Positions 30,001 through 38,718 of a DNA stretch of 64,000 nt are shown one piece after another. Within the stretch, counting starts at the first letter, position 1, and each line of letters opens with the position of its first letter. Origin of the DNA: Marinagarivorans cellulosilyticus. Lineage in GTDB: Bacteria > Pseudomonadota > Gammaproteobacteria > Pseudomonadales > Cellvibrionaceae. The translations under genes were made by a program, and so were the position numbers. The notes below the pieces were generated by a model, which worked only from the letters and a program-made list of their open reading frames with translations, did no database searches and was not told where the DNA came from. The stretch spans positions 3,688,685 to 3,752,684 of the forward strand of contig NZ_AP023086.1 of assembly GCF_021655555.1 (NCBI RefSeq), written 5' to 3'.

Positions 30001-30213
30001 GCCATGATCCGACTACGGCCAGTGTTAATGACGGCACTTGTCGCAAGTTTGGGGTTTGTGCCGATGGCACTGAATACCGGTACCGGTGCAGAGGTTCAAC
30101 GACCACTCGCGACAGTTGTGATTGGAGGGATTATCTCTTCAACTATCTTAACCTTGCTCGTACTTCCGGCGCTGTATCAGTGGGTACATCGAAAAGATGT
30201 TAAGCAAGGCTAG
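27100..30213 (+). CDS. czcA: CzcA-like heavy-metal RND efflux pump (operon 1)
   Basis: 1,037 aa inner-membrane RND transporter of the heavy-metal efflux class, with 12 membrane helices and two large periplasmic loops. TM4 reads DFGLIVDGAVIIVEN, the divalent-cation (CzcA-type) motif with the proton-relay aspartates and glutamate. It exports Co/Zn/Cd or Ni to the outside via CzcB and CzcC. Starts 9 bp after czcB. The paralogue at 35592 is nearly alignable without gaps. Confidence 0.92.
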   Translation: MIESILRLAIERRFLFLSFILVIVGIGVWSYQKLPIDAVPDITNVQVQINTSAPGYSPLEAEQRITYPVETALAGLPKLSHTRSLSRYGLSQVTVVFEEGTDIYFARNLINARLGAIKSVLPAGLEPEMGPISTGLGEIFMYTVQANSSARMSNGEPYTATALREIQDWIIKPQLAQVKGVIEVNSIGGYNKQYHVMPTPEKLLYHQVSLEDVADALRSNNDNRGAGYIEANGQQLLVRSQGQLATIEEIRQVIIKQNDGVPVKIDDVAEVAIGKELRTGAATRNGVETVLGTAMMLIGENSRTVARDVALKLADIQASLPEGVIAEAVYDRTSLVDKAVKTVSKNLLEGALLVIVVLFVLLGNIRAALITAAVIPLAMLMTITGMVKTGVSANLMSLGALDFGLIVDGAVIIVENCIRRLAEAQHQSGRQDLRERLNTVFEATSEVIRPSLFGVAIITIVYIPIFSLTGVEGKMFHPMAATVVMALISAMILSLTLVPAAVAVIMNGEISEKESVVISAAKSVYRPLLLATLKFRWVVVSGAALLVAFSIWLATTLGSEFVPQLNEGDIALQALRIPGTGLEQSVEMQEVLEQRIKAFPEVDKVFSRIGTPEVATDPMPPSIADIFVILKPRNVWAEPSKTKNELLEEIEEALWQLPGNNYEFTQPIQMRFNELISGVRADLGIKIFGDDLDQLTLTAKDILQVVSKIEGAADVRMEQVEGLPSLSVSPKRETLGRYGLNVIQLQDWIAAAIGGESAGVLYEGDRRFELIVRLPELLRRDIEGLKSLPVPLPNGDYVPLEEVASLTIAPSPAQISRENGKRRVVVTANVRGRDLGSFVSEVKKEIHEQADIPPGYWLDYGGTFEQLESASQRLSLVVPLTLIVILGLLVMAFASLKDALIIFSGVPLALTGGVLSLYLRDMPLSISAGIGFIALSGVAVLNGLVMLAFIRQLWHETGELTQSIVDGAMIRLRPVLMTALVASLGFVPMALNTGTGAEVQRPLATVVIGGIISSTILTLLVLPALYQWVHRKDVKQG

Positions 30214-30224
30214 CAGAAATACCC

Positions 30225-30246
30225 CCCCTCTTCAGCCGTGGAGGGG
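30225..30246 (+). terminator. Hairpin after czcA of operon 1
   Basis: CCCCTC (30225-30230) pairs with GAGGGG (30241-30246) over a 10-base loop, within a C7 run and followed by a G8 run (30258-30265). It sits just after the czcA stop and just before the next promoter. The lack of a T-run makes intrinsic termination uncertain. Confidence 0.45.
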
Positions 30247-30265
30247 CATCTATAAGCGGGGGGGG

Positions 30266-30296
30266 TTGACTCTATACTAGCTATAGAGTTTATAAT
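30266..30296 (+). promoter_or_regulatory. Second CadR/PbrR-type promoter, for the FTR1-type gene
   Basis: -35 TTGACT (30266-30271), 19-bp spacer, -10 TATAAT (30291-30296). The spacer dyad is ACTCTATA-CTAGC-TATAGAGT. The half-site ACTCTATA also occurs in the operator at 22731, so the same MerR-family regulator probably acts on both promoters. Confidence 0.85.
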
Positions 30297-30340
30297 CGAG
30301 ATTAATTCTCATTCCACTTATAAACCCCTGAGGTTATATC

Positions 30341-32233
30341 GTGTTTTTTCCTTGGTTTAATGGCTCTAAAGTTCACACAGCAATGTTGGTATTGATATCA
30401 ATACTCTCGGTCAATTGTATTGCCAATACACAAATACCAGACTACAGGCAGATGGCTCAGTTGGCCGAATATATAGGCGTGGACTATCCAGAAGCAATCG
30501 ATAGTGGTGAGATTATCAATAATGCGGAGTATCAGGAAATGCTGGAGTTTTCCGGCATTTTGATAACACAGGCAAAGGCATCAAAGGTAAGTGCGCTCGT
30601 TTCCAAGGCAGAAATATTGGAAGCGTCCATCAAGGAAAAGAAAGCATCTTCAGAAATTCAACAATTGTGTAACGAGCTACGTTCTGAACTATTGGAGCAA
30701 ATGCCTCAAGCGACACGGCCTCGGCAACTGTTGCCAGAGCCTGCAACCCAATCTCTATTTCAGCAACAATGCTCAACCTGTCACGGCCGCCAAGGCAAAG
30801 GTGATGGCCCCACTAGTATTGGGCTAGCACCACCGCCCACAGATTTTACCGACAGAACGCGCGCGATGAATCGTTCCATTCTCGGGTTATACGATGCGAT
30901 ATCCAATGGTATCGATGAAACAGCCATGGTTGCTTACGACCACCTGAGCGAAGAGCAGCGTTGGTCGCTGGCTTTTTATGCGGGAAGTTTGGCTTTTGAA
31001 GAGGTTAAGGTCGAGTTTGCGAAATCACCAAATGTTACCTTGGAGGAATTGATCAATAATAGCCCCACGCAATTAGCTAATGGGGATATAGACGAGCTTG
31101 AAAAAGTTGTACAACTTCGCGCGTCACCCAGCAGATTTTTTTCTCACTCCCCTTCCCCCCTAGGTATAGCTCGAAGCAAGTTGTTAGAGGCTCGCTCTGC
31201 TTACAAAAATGGTCAATTGGAAAAGGCAAATCACTTTGCTGTGAGCGCCTACTTAGATGGGTTTGAGTTGGTAGAAAGCAGTCTCGATACTCGAGACTCG
31301 AACCTGAGAAAGCAAATTGAAGCCAATATGATGGCATTAAGGAAGCAGTTTAAAAACGCGGAGAACCGGGAGCAGCTAGAAGCAAGCTTGGATGCCACCC
31401 TGGCACAACTCGATAGTGCCGAACAGATTTTGTCTTCGGAAGGATTATCTAACGCAACCTTATTTAGTGCCAGTTTAATCATCCTACTGCGTGAAGGGCT
31501 AGAAGCGCTTCTGGTTACACTTGCTTTAGCAATGGTGTTGATACGCTCTGGTCGAGCCGACGTCCTCCGGTATGTCCACGCGGGATGGATCACAGCGCTC
31601 GTAGCTGGCGGATTAACCTGGTGGGCTGCACGCGAGCTAATCAGCATCAGTGGTGCCAGCCGTGAGGTAATGGAAGGCGTGGCCGCCCTGACTGCCGCTG
31701 CAGTATTATTTTACGTGGGCGTTTGGATGCACAGTAAAAGTCATGCCGCACAATGGAAAGCTTATATCCAAAAACAGGTCACTCAGAGATTAAAGGTCGG
31801 CACACTTTGGGGGATCGCCCTATTAGTGTTTATCGCGGTCTACCGAGAGGTCTTTGAAACAGTGTTGTTTTACGAAGCCCTTTTAACACAATCGCTACCT
31901 TCTCAAACGCCCACAATTATCAGTGGATTCTTAGTAGGAACACTTTGTTTAGTGGTGGTAGCGTGGCTGACAATCCGTTACTCAGTTAAACTTCCGATTG
32001 GTCGATTTTTCTCCGTGACGACTTATCTGCTAGTTGGACTATCTTTTGTGCTGATCGGTAAAGGTATTATCGCTTTGCAGGAAGCAGCAATCATCGGTAT
32101 CTCTCCGCTGCCTATGACTTTCGAGCTAGACTGGATAGGACTGAAATCAACGTGGCAAAGCCTCCTAGCTCAAGCCTTGGTCATTGCTGTATTTGTTGCT
32201 TATACAATACGCTCCAGACTTTCCAGAATCTAG
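30341..32233 (+). CDS. FTR1/PbrT-like metal permease fused to a cytochrome c domain
   Basis: 630 aa. Signal peptide, then a heme-binding CSTCH motif (144-148) in a cytochrome c domain, a helical linker (about 280-370), and a seven-helix FTR1-type permease with the two conserved motifs REGLE (384-388) and REVFE (502-506). Proteins of this architecture include iron permeases and PbrT of lead-resistance operons. Control by a CadR/PbrR-type promoter favours a Pb/Cd-related role; in this context uptake may feed sequestration. Substrate is inference. Confidence 0.85.
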   Translation: MFFPWFNGSKVHTAMLVLISILSVNCIANTQIPDYRQMAQLAEYIGVDYPEAIDSGEIINNAEYQEMLEFSGILITQAKASKVSALVSKAEILEASIKEKKASSEIQQLCNELRSELLEQMPQATRPRQLLPEPATQSLFQQQCSTCHGRQGKGDGPTSIGLAPPPTDFTDRTRAMNRSILGLYDAISNGIDETAMVAYDHLSEEQRWSLAFYAGSLAFEEVKVEFAKSPNVTLEELINNSPTQLANGDIDELEKVVQLRASPSRFFSHSPSPLGIARSKLLEARSAYKNGQLEKANHFAVSAYLDGFELVESSLDTRDSNLRKQIEANMMALRKQFKNAENREQLEASLDATLAQLDSAEQILSSEGLSNATLFSASLIILLREGLEALLVTLALAMVLIRSGRADVLRYVHAGWITALVAGGLTWWAARELISISGASREVMEGVAALTAAAVLFYVGVWMHSKSHAAQWKAYIQKQVTQRLKVGTLWGIALLVFIAVYREVFETVLFYEALLTQSLPSQTPTIISGFLVGTLCLVVVAWLTIRYSVKLPIGRFFSVTTYLLVGLSFVLIGKGIIALQEAAIIGISPLPMTFELDWIGLKSTWQSLLAQALVIAVFVAYTIRSRLSRI

Positions 32234-32281
32234 GTCATGTAATGAAAAATATTCCCAGCCGATTAAGCGGGCTAGGTAAAG

Positions 32282-32416
32282 ATGTATTGGCCAGGCGTGA
32301 TCATTGCGGGAACCCTGGTGGCCCTGACAGGGTCTCAAATACCGGACTTGATCATCGGTGTTATCATTGGGTTCATTGTTTTAAACGGCACCCGACGCAT
32401 ACTTTTGCTAAGATGA
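32282..32416 (+). pseudogene. C-terminal remnant of a CDF transporter
   Basis: 44 codons beginning MYWPGVIIAGTLVALTGSQ and ending RRILLLR. It aligns with the last helices of the CDF protein at 22791 (GVITAGVLVAVTGSQMPDL...), including the identical VTGSQ/LTGSQ-PDL block. Nothing of the first five helices remains. The remnant sits just before the small Cys/His-rich gene of the second czc unit, the place the intact CDF gene has in the first unit. Confidence 0.75.
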
Positions 32417-32470
32417 TCGAGTTATAACCCATTTAATAGAATCACATATCGAATGAATTAGAATTGCATA

Positions 32471-32827
32471 ATGAGTAAACGTTTCCTGACATATTTTATC
32501 CTTGCACTGGTGGTGCTCCAATCCGCCGCAGGGATTGCCGATGCACATCAGTTGCATCAGTCAGGCACCGAGCACCTCACTTTTGACGATCATCAGCATA
32601 CTCACGAAGATATCAAGATTGATCATAACCTGGTTGATGGATTCGAAGACCACGAACAGGACTGCCATCATTGCTGCCATTGTCATGGCCATTTTACCCC
32701 AGCGGTTTTAGTTAAACCCTCTGGGTTCGTCTTAAATAAATCGTCCACATCCAATACGGATTACAGCGAAAACTTCCCATCTAAAGTTATTAACCCGCTC
32801 TTACGCCCTCCGATCGCACACACCTAA
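32471..32827 (+). CDS. Secreted Cys/His-rich small protein with RPPI C-terminus (B)
   Basis: 118 aa: cleavable-looking signal (ends GIADA), His-rich acidic middle, cluster DCHHCCHCHGH and terminus RPPIAHT. Paralogue of the proteins at 24455, 47145 and 62144. Probably a periplasmic metal binder; it precedes czcC of operon 2 with the same spacing and a similar stem-loop as in operon 1. Confidence 0.72.
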   Translation: MSKRFLTYFILALVVLQSAAGIADAHQLHQSGTEHLTFDDHQHTHEDIKIDHNLVDGFEDHEQDCHHCCHCHGHFTPAVLVKPSGFVLNKSSTSNTDYSENFPSKVINPLLRPPIAHT

Positions 32828-32845
32828 TTCAAGCCCTTATTTTAA

Positions 32846-32861
32846 TTTCGCGAAAGCGGAA
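32846..32861 (+). other. Short stem-loop before czcC (second operon)
   Basis: TTTCGC-GAAA-GCGGAA: six pairs including one G-U, closed by a GAAA (GNRA-type) tetraloop, 27 bp before the czcC start. It is the positional counterpart of the stem-loop at 24826-24839. Confidence 0.5.
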
Positions 32862-32888
32862 AAATTAGACTTAATTTAGGATCAAGTT

Positions 32889-34160
32889 ATGCGATTTATT
32901 ACACTTATTGGGTGTAGAAAGATCGGTGTGATTGTGTTAATTCTGGCTGGCGGTTTACTACCAGCAGTTGGATACGCTAGCACTGACACCCCGCTCACAC
33001 TAAAAGACGCGATCACTCAGACCCTCGCGCAAAACCCACAGTTATATCAATACCGGTTTGTAAATGACGCTTTAAATGCTCAAAAGCAAACGGGTGCACT
33101 ACGCCCCGCAATGGAGCTCGAGATAGAGGTGGAAAACTTTGCGGGTTCAGGCGCATTTAAAGGACTCGATAGTCCCGAAGCCACACTTTCACTCTCTTCC
33201 GTTATTGAAATGGGTGGAAAAAGAAAAGCACGCATGTCTTTGGTGGATGCTCGAATTCACCAAGCGGAATGGGAACAGCAAGCCTCTACACTGGATTTAC
33301 TCGGTGAACTGACGGCGAGCTACATCGAGAGTTTGGCAACCCAAGCCAACATTCGGCTGGCAGAAGAATCTTTGGAGCTATCTCAATCATTACTAAATAC
33401 TGTCAAAACGCGTTCCAACAAAGGGGCAACACCCGAAGCTGAAGTGATGCGCGCTCAAGCGGCAGTTGCCCGCGCTGAGATCCGCCTTGCTGCGTTAGTG
33501 GAGCGGCTAGAACGTCAAAAGGTGCGGCTTGCGCGTTTTTGGGGAGATACCACTCCGGCCTTTAGCTCTCTGGAGGGAAGCCTATTTGCATTTGGCTCAA
33601 GCCAAGGATTCGATCGGCTGTACGCACGAGTAAAGACATCACCAGCTATTCAGGTGTTTGCGAGCGAGGCGCGAATCAAAGATGCCGAAGTAACGCTGGC
33701 ACGCGCTGGCGGTCGCAGTGATCTGACCTGGCGTGCGGGTATTAGACGTTTTGAAGAAACTGGCGATTCAGCATTCACCGCTGGGCTCTCCATCCCGTTA
33801 TTTTCCAAAAAACGAAACAGTGGCGAAGTGAAGGCTGCCCTAGCAAACCGCAATGCCGTGGATTATGCCCGGCAGGATCTACTCTTGCGTTTGCATGCTC
33901 AGCTTTTTGAAGCATATTCGCTGCGACGGCAGAGCATTGCGGCCGTGAATAAAACCGAAAGTGAGATTATTCCTGCGCTCGAAAACGCACTCAAACTCAC
34001 ACGTAAAGCCTACGAAAATGGGCGCTATCGATACCTGGATTTGATTGCTGCCCAGGAAGAGCTGCTTGCCACCAAGCAAGCACGTATCGATGCGGCATCG
34101 ACAGCACTTATTAGTCAAGCGCTGATAGAAAAGCTGTCCAGTGAATCCCTCAATCAATAA
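32889..34160 (+). CDS. czcC: CzcC-like outer-membrane factor (operon 2)
   Basis: 423 aa, the same length as and closely similar to the protein at 24867: signal peptide, TolC-like OEP repeats, GATPEAEVMRAQAAV block. It provides the outer-membrane channel for the second Czc pump. The leader before the ATG (AGGATCA...ATGCGA) is also conserved between the two copies, supporting segmental duplication. Confidence 0.88.
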   Translation: MRFITLIGCRKIGVIVLILAGGLLPAVGYASTDTPLTLKDAITQTLAQNPQLYQYRFVNDALNAQKQTGALRPAMELEIEVENFAGSGAFKGLDSPEATLSLSSVIEMGGKRKARMSLVDARIHQAEWEQQASTLDLLGELTASYIESLATQANIRLAEESLELSQSLLNTVKTRSNKGATPEAEVMRAQAAVARAEIRLAALVERLERQKVRLARFWGDTTPAFSSLEGSLFAFGSSQGFDRLYARVKTSPAIQVFASEARIKDAEVTLARAGGRSDLTWRAGIRRFEETGDSAFTAGLSIPLFSKKRNSGEVKAALANRNAVDYARQDLLLRLHAQLFEAYSLRRQSIAAVNKTESEIIPALENALKLTRKAYENGRYRYLDLIAAQEELLATKQARIDAASTALISQALIEKLSSESLNQ

Positions 34161-34214
34161 TTCAATCCATTTTATTCAGGTTTGATCAGTATCAGGCCTT
34201 AGGAATTTATGATC

Positions 34215-34493
34215 ATGAAAAAATTAATTATCACAGCACTCACGACACTAACCTTTGTTTTAAGCAGCTTTGTTTTAAGTACGTATGTTCACGCAGCCGA
34301 AGAACACAATCACGACCATCAACATGAAAAAATTGGAAACCATAAAAAACACCACGCTGAAGGCGACCACGAGGAACATAAGAACCACGTCGATCACAAA
34401 AAGAGTCCCACCAAAGATGATCACGATGAAGATCATGACCACCACGATCACGCCGATGACCATGCGAATAAAAAAACAAAGGAGAATAAATAA
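34215..34493 (+). CDS. His-rich periplasmic protein
   Basis: 92 aa from the ATG at 34215. Signal peptide ending YVHA, then a mature region of about 65 residues that is roughly one third histidine, alternating with Asp, Glu and Lys. No fold recognised; such proteins usually buffer Zn, Ni, Co or Cu in the periplasm. Present only in operon 2, between czcC and czcB. Its stop overlaps the czcB start (TAATG). Confidence 0.7.
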   Translation: MKKLIITALTTLTFVLSSFVLSTYVHAAEEHNHDHQHEKIGNHKKHHAEGDHEEHKNHVDHKKSPTKDDHDEDHDHHDHADDHANKKTKENK

Positions 34494-35581
34494 TGAAGGA
34501 CTTAACTACTTTATTTTCTTATTTAAAACCTAAAAGCAAAACACCTTTTTCAGGCGTGCTGATTGCTTTTGTATTTCTGCTAAATGCACTGTCATTAAAC
34601 GCCTGGTCGGAGGGTGACCACGACCATGAACATGAAGCCAATGAACAACATGAACCACACCATGAAGACGGTGACCATGATAAGCATGAAGATCATGTTG
34701 ATCACGATGAAGACGATCATGATCATGATGAACATGGTCACGGGAATGACGGAGAAGATGAGCACGGACACGGCGATGAAAATAGCAGCCGCATCGATAG
34801 CGACATGGCGCAACAAGTGGGCATCGTTACCGCAAGCGCCGGCTCACAAGAACTCCACCAAACCATCACTATTTACGGTAACTTGGTCTCGGGGCCAGAA
34901 CAACTGAGTCATGTACGCGCACGTTTTGAAGGCCTGGTTAAGTCTGTTCAAGTCACCATTGGTGATACAGTAAAAACCGGTGATGTGTTGGCAGAAATTG
35001 AATCCAATGAAAGCCTCAAGGTATACAAAATACGCTCACCGATTTCTGGCCGTGTTGTTCAACGACACGCCAACAGCGGTGAAGTGACTCAGGATCAAAT
35101 TCTATTTTCTATCGCCAACTTTGACACTGTTTGGGCAGAGCTGCGCGTTTATCCTGCGCAACAATCCTCGGTCGCAGAAGGTCAGTCCGTGCATGTTTTG
35201 ACAACCAACGGACGCGTTGAGTCTAGGGTAAAACATGTAGTGCCGTCGATGGACTCCCCTTATCAATTGGCGCGGGTCAAGCTGGACAATAGCAAGCACG
35301 CCTTATCTCCAGGCTTGATGGTGGAAGCCCAATTAGAGATTGGTCGCTTTTCCGTATCCCTTGCCGTTGCGAAAGATGCCGTCCAAAACCTAGGCGGACG
35401 CCAAGGCGTATTTGTTAAACATGGCAACGAATACACCTTTACACCCCTTGTTCTAGGTCGTGGAGACGATCACTTTTATGAAGTCATCGATGGCCTTGAG
35501 AGTAGCGCTGAGTACGTCAGTCAAAACAGCTATTTAATTAAAGCCGATATCGAAAAATCCGAAGCTGAACACGAACACTAA
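34493..35581 (+). CDS. czcB: CzcB-like membrane fusion protein with His-rich N-terminus (operon 2)
   Basis: 362 aa. Signal/anchor helix (residues about 20-40), then about 60 residues packed with His, Asp and Glu (HDHEHEANEQHE type), then the lipoyl and beta-barrel domains as in the paralogue at 26194. The extra His-rich segment suggests metal capture before delivery to the pump. Coupled to the upstream His-rich gene by a TAATG overlap. Confidence 0.88.
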   Translation: MKDLTTLFSYLKPKSKTPFSGVLIAFVFLLNALSLNAWSEGDHDHEHEANEQHEPHHEDGDHDKHEDHVDHDEDDHDHDEHGHGNDGEDEHGHGDENSSRIDSDMAQQVGIVTASAGSQELHQTITIYGNLVSGPEQLSHVRARFEGLVKSVQVTIGDTVKTGDVLAEIESNESLKVYKIRSPISGRVVQRHANSGEVTQDQILFSIANFDTVWAELRVYPAQQSSVAEGQSVHVLTTNGRVESRVKHVVPSMDSPYQLARVKLDNSKHALSPGLMVEAQLEIGRFSVSLAVAKDAVQNLGGRQGVFVKHGNEYTFTPLVLGRGDDHFYEVIDGLESSAEYVSQNSYLIKADIEKSEAEHEH

Positions 35582-35591
35582 GGGGCGCACC

Positions 35592-38500
35592 ATGATTGAA
35601 TCTACATTGCGCTTAGCTATTGAGCGGCGCCTACTGTTTTTATGTTCTATTTTACTCATTGTCGGTGTCGGCGTATGGAGCTATCAAAAACTTCCTATTG
35701 ATGCAGTACCCGATATCACCAATGTTCAGGTACAAATTAATACCGCAGCTCCGGGTTACTCACCATTGGAATCGGAACAACGCATTACCTATCCGGTGGA
35801 GACTGCGCTGGCCGGCTTACCCAATCTTTCCTACACGCGATCATTGTCACGTTATGGTTTGTCACAAGTTACGGTCGTGTTTGAAGAAGGCACTGATATC
35901 TATTTTGCCCGCAACCTGATTAACGCTCGACTGGGTGCGATCAAAAGTGTCTTACCGCCTGGGCTCGAACCGGAAATGGGACCGATCTCCACCGGCCTGG
36001 GTGAGATATTTATGTACACCGTGCAAGCCAAATCTGATGCCCGGATGGCCAATGGTGAACCCTACACCGCAACCGCATTGCGAGAAATTCAGGACTGGAT
36101 TATCAAACCTCAGCTTGCACAGGTGAAAGGCGTCATTGAAGTTAACAGTATTGGTGGCTACAACAAGCAATACCACGTAATGCCTGATCCCGCTAAATTG
36201 CTGCTCTATAAAGTCAGCGTTGAAGAAGTCGTGCAAGCTTTACAAGCTAACAATGACAATCGCGGTGCAGGCTATATCGAACGCAATGGCCAGCAACTTT
36301 TAGTGCGCTCTCCTGGCCAGCTTGCAACAAGCGAGGACATCGGCAATGTCATCATTACTGAACATGACAGCGTGCCGATTAAAATCAAGGATATCGCTGA
36401 GATCGGAATTGGTAAAGAGCTGCGCACTGGTGCCGCAACACGCGATGGTGTGGAAACCGTGTTAGGTACTGCCATGATGCTCATCGGTGCTAACTCCCGT
36501 ACGGTTGCTCAGGATGTGGCAACTAAACTCGATGCTATACAAGCTTCGTTACCGAAAGGTGTGGTGGCGGAAGCCGTTTACGATCGCACCGCGCTGGTTG
36601 ATAAGGCCATTGCCACCGTATCCAAAAACCTGATGGAAGGCGCGCTTCTAGTCGTCGTGGTGCTGTTTCTCTTGCTAGGGAATATGCGGGCTGCATTAAT
36701 TACTGCAGCGGTAATTCCGTTAGCCATGTTGATGACCATCACTGGCATGGTGAAAACCGGCGTGTCGGCCAATCTTATGAGTTTGGGAGCCCTCGATTTC
36801 GGATTGATTGTTGATGGTGCGGTGATCATTGTTGAAAACTGTGTTCGCCGTTTGGCCGAAGCTCAGCATGCGAATGGCAGACTGCAAGATTTACGCGAAC
36901 GTCTAAACACAGTATTCGAGGCCACATCCGAGGTGATTCGCCCAAGTCTGTTTGGCGTGGCCATTATTACCATCGTTTACATCCCGATATTCAGCCTAAC
37001 CGGCGTTGAAGGAAAGATGTTCCACCCTATGGCTGCAACTGTGGTGATGGCCTTATTGTCTGCCATGGTGCTGTCGTTAACGGTGGTGCCTGCTGCTGTT
37101 GCGGTATTTATGAATGGCAAAATCAGTGAAAAAGAAAGCATCGTTATCAGCAAAGCAAAATCTGTCTACAAACCCTTGCTTAACCTCGCTTTGAAATTTC
37201 GCTGGGCAGTGGTGAGCTTTGCCTCAGTACTCGTTGTGTTTTGTTTATGGTTAGCTTCCACTTTAGGCTCAGAATTTATCCCTCAATTAAACGAGGGGGA
37301 CATCGCACTGCATGCCATGCGTATTCCAGGTACCGGTCTCGAACAAGCCGTAGAAATGCAGGAAATCCTCGAACAGAGAATCAAATCCTTTCCTGAAGTG
37401 GATAAGGTATTTGCACGTATCGGTACTGCCGAGGTAGCTACTGACCCAATGCCACCGAACGTTGCCGATAATTTTGTGACATTGAAGCCACGAAGTGAAT
37501 GGCCAAATCCCGCCAAAACGAAAACCGAACTCGTTGAGGAAATAGAGCGTTCTGTGGAGAAGCTACCGGGAAATAACTATGAGTTTACCCAGCCGATTCA
37601 AATGCGCTTTAACGAGCTGATTTCGGGTGTGCGTGCGGATCTGGGCATCAAGGTGTTTGGCGACGACTTGGACCAACTCGTCATAACGGCCAACGATATC
37701 CTAGGCATCGTTAACGCAATTGAAGGCGCGGCCGATGCTCGGGTTGAGCAAGTAACTGGGTTACCTACGCTTTCCGTGATACCGAATCGCACTGCCTTGG
37801 GCCGATACGGATTAAATGTTGCCGAACTTCAGGATTGGGTGTCTGCCGCCATCGGTGGCGAATCCGCCGGCATTATCTACGAGGGTGATCGACGTTTTGA
37901 ATTGGTGGTTCGCTTACCGGAAACAACGCGTCGCGATATCGACCGTTTAAAATTTCTACCGGTACCACTCCCCAATGGAGATTACGTACCACTCGAAGAA
38001 GTCGCAACCTTGGATATTTCACCTGCGCCCGCGCAAATAAGTCGCGAGAACGGTAAGCGCCGAGTTGTGGTCACTGCTAACGTCCGCGGTCGCGACCTGG
38101 GCAGTTTCGTGAAAGAAGTGCAAGCCAGCATCCGTGAACAAGCGGATATCCCACCGGGATATTGGTTAGATTATGGCGGCACCTTTGAACAACTGGAGTC
38201 TGCAAGTCAACGTTTGTCTATCGTAGTACCTATTACTCTCTTGGTGATACTCGGTATTCTCGTTATGGCCTTCGCCTCACTTAAAGATGCCTTGATTATT
38301 TTTAGTGGCGTGCCGCTAGCGTTAACCGGGGGCGTCTTGTCGCTATATCTTCGAGATATGCCTTTGTCCATCTCGGCGGGTATTGGCTTTATTGCGCTCT
38401 CGGGCGTCGCCGTACTTAATGGCTTAGTTATGCTCGCCTTTGTTCGCGACCTCTGGCATGAAAAAGGCGACTTAATTTTGGCCGTTACCGAAGGCGCAAT

Positions 38501-38708
38501 GATTCGTTTGCGGCCCGTCCTGATGACTGCGTTGGTTGCGAGTCTGGGTTTTGTGCCGATGGCACTTAATACGGGTACCGGCGCGGAAGTTCAGCGACCC
38601 CTTGCCACTGTGGTGATCGGCGGCATTATCTCATCAACACTGTTAACGCTACTCGTTTTACCAGTGTTGTATCACTGGCTGCATAAAAACGAAAAAGTGA
38701 ATCAATAA
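35592..38708 (+). CDS. czcA: CzcA-like heavy-metal RND efflux pump (operon 2)
   Basis: 1,038 aa, paralogous to the pump at 27100 over its full length, with the same TM4 motif DFGLIVDGAVIIVEN and periplasmic loops. Differences cluster in the periplasmic loops and linker regions, so specificity may differ slightly. It exports divalent heavy metals through CzcB/CzcC. Starts 10 bp after czcB. Confidence 0.92.
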   Translation: MIESTLRLAIERRLLFLCSILLIVGVGVWSYQKLPIDAVPDITNVQVQINTAAPGYSPLESEQRITYPVETALAGLPNLSYTRSLSRYGLSQVTVVFEEGTDIYFARNLINARLGAIKSVLPPGLEPEMGPISTGLGEIFMYTVQAKSDARMANGEPYTATALREIQDWIIKPQLAQVKGVIEVNSIGGYNKQYHVMPDPAKLLLYKVSVEEVVQALQANNDNRGAGYIERNGQQLLVRSPGQLATSEDIGNVIITEHDSVPIKIKDIAEIGIGKELRTGAATRDGVETVLGTAMMLIGANSRTVAQDVATKLDAIQASLPKGVVAEAVYDRTALVDKAIATVSKNLMEGALLVVVVLFLLLGNMRAALITAAVIPLAMLMTITGMVKTGVSANLMSLGALDFGLIVDGAVIIVENCVRRLAEAQHANGRLQDLRERLNTVFEATSEVIRPSLFGVAIITIVYIPIFSLTGVEGKMFHPMAATVVMALLSAMVLSLTVVPAAVAVFMNGKISEKESIVISKAKSVYKPLLNLALKFRWAVVSFASVLVVFCLWLASTLGSEFIPQLNEGDIALHAMRIPGTGLEQAVEMQEILEQRIKSFPEVDKVFARIGTAEVATDPMPPNVADNFVTLKPRSEWPNPAKTKTELVEEIERSVEKLPGNNYEFTQPIQMRFNELISGVRADLGIKVFGDDLDQLVITANDILGIVNAIEGAADARVEQVTGLPTLSVIPNRTALGRYGLNVAELQDWVSAAIGGESAGIIYEGDRRFELVVRLPETTRRDIDRLKFLPVPLPNGDYVPLEEVATLDISPAPAQISRENGKRRVVVTANVRGRDLGSFVKEVQASIREQADIPPGYWLDYGGTFEQLESASQRLSIVVPITLLVILGILVMAFASLKDALIIFSGVPLALTGGVLSLYLRDMPLSISAGIGFIALSGVAVLNGLVMLAFVRDLWHEKGDLILAVTEGAMIRLRPVLMTALVASLGFVPMALNTGTGAEVQRPLATVVIGGIISSTLLTLLVLPVLYHWLHKNEKVNQ

Positions 38709-38718
38709 CAATGGAGGA

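Noticed and set aside
32152..32427. 91-codon plus-strand frame overlapping the FTR1 end
   Set aside because: Out of frame with both the permease and the CDF remnant; the remnant frame explains the sequence better.
34240..34907. Several frames on both strands over the His/Asp-rich region
   Set aside because: Repetitive CAT/GAC codons open the other frames; only the frames with signal peptides and operon overlaps are real.
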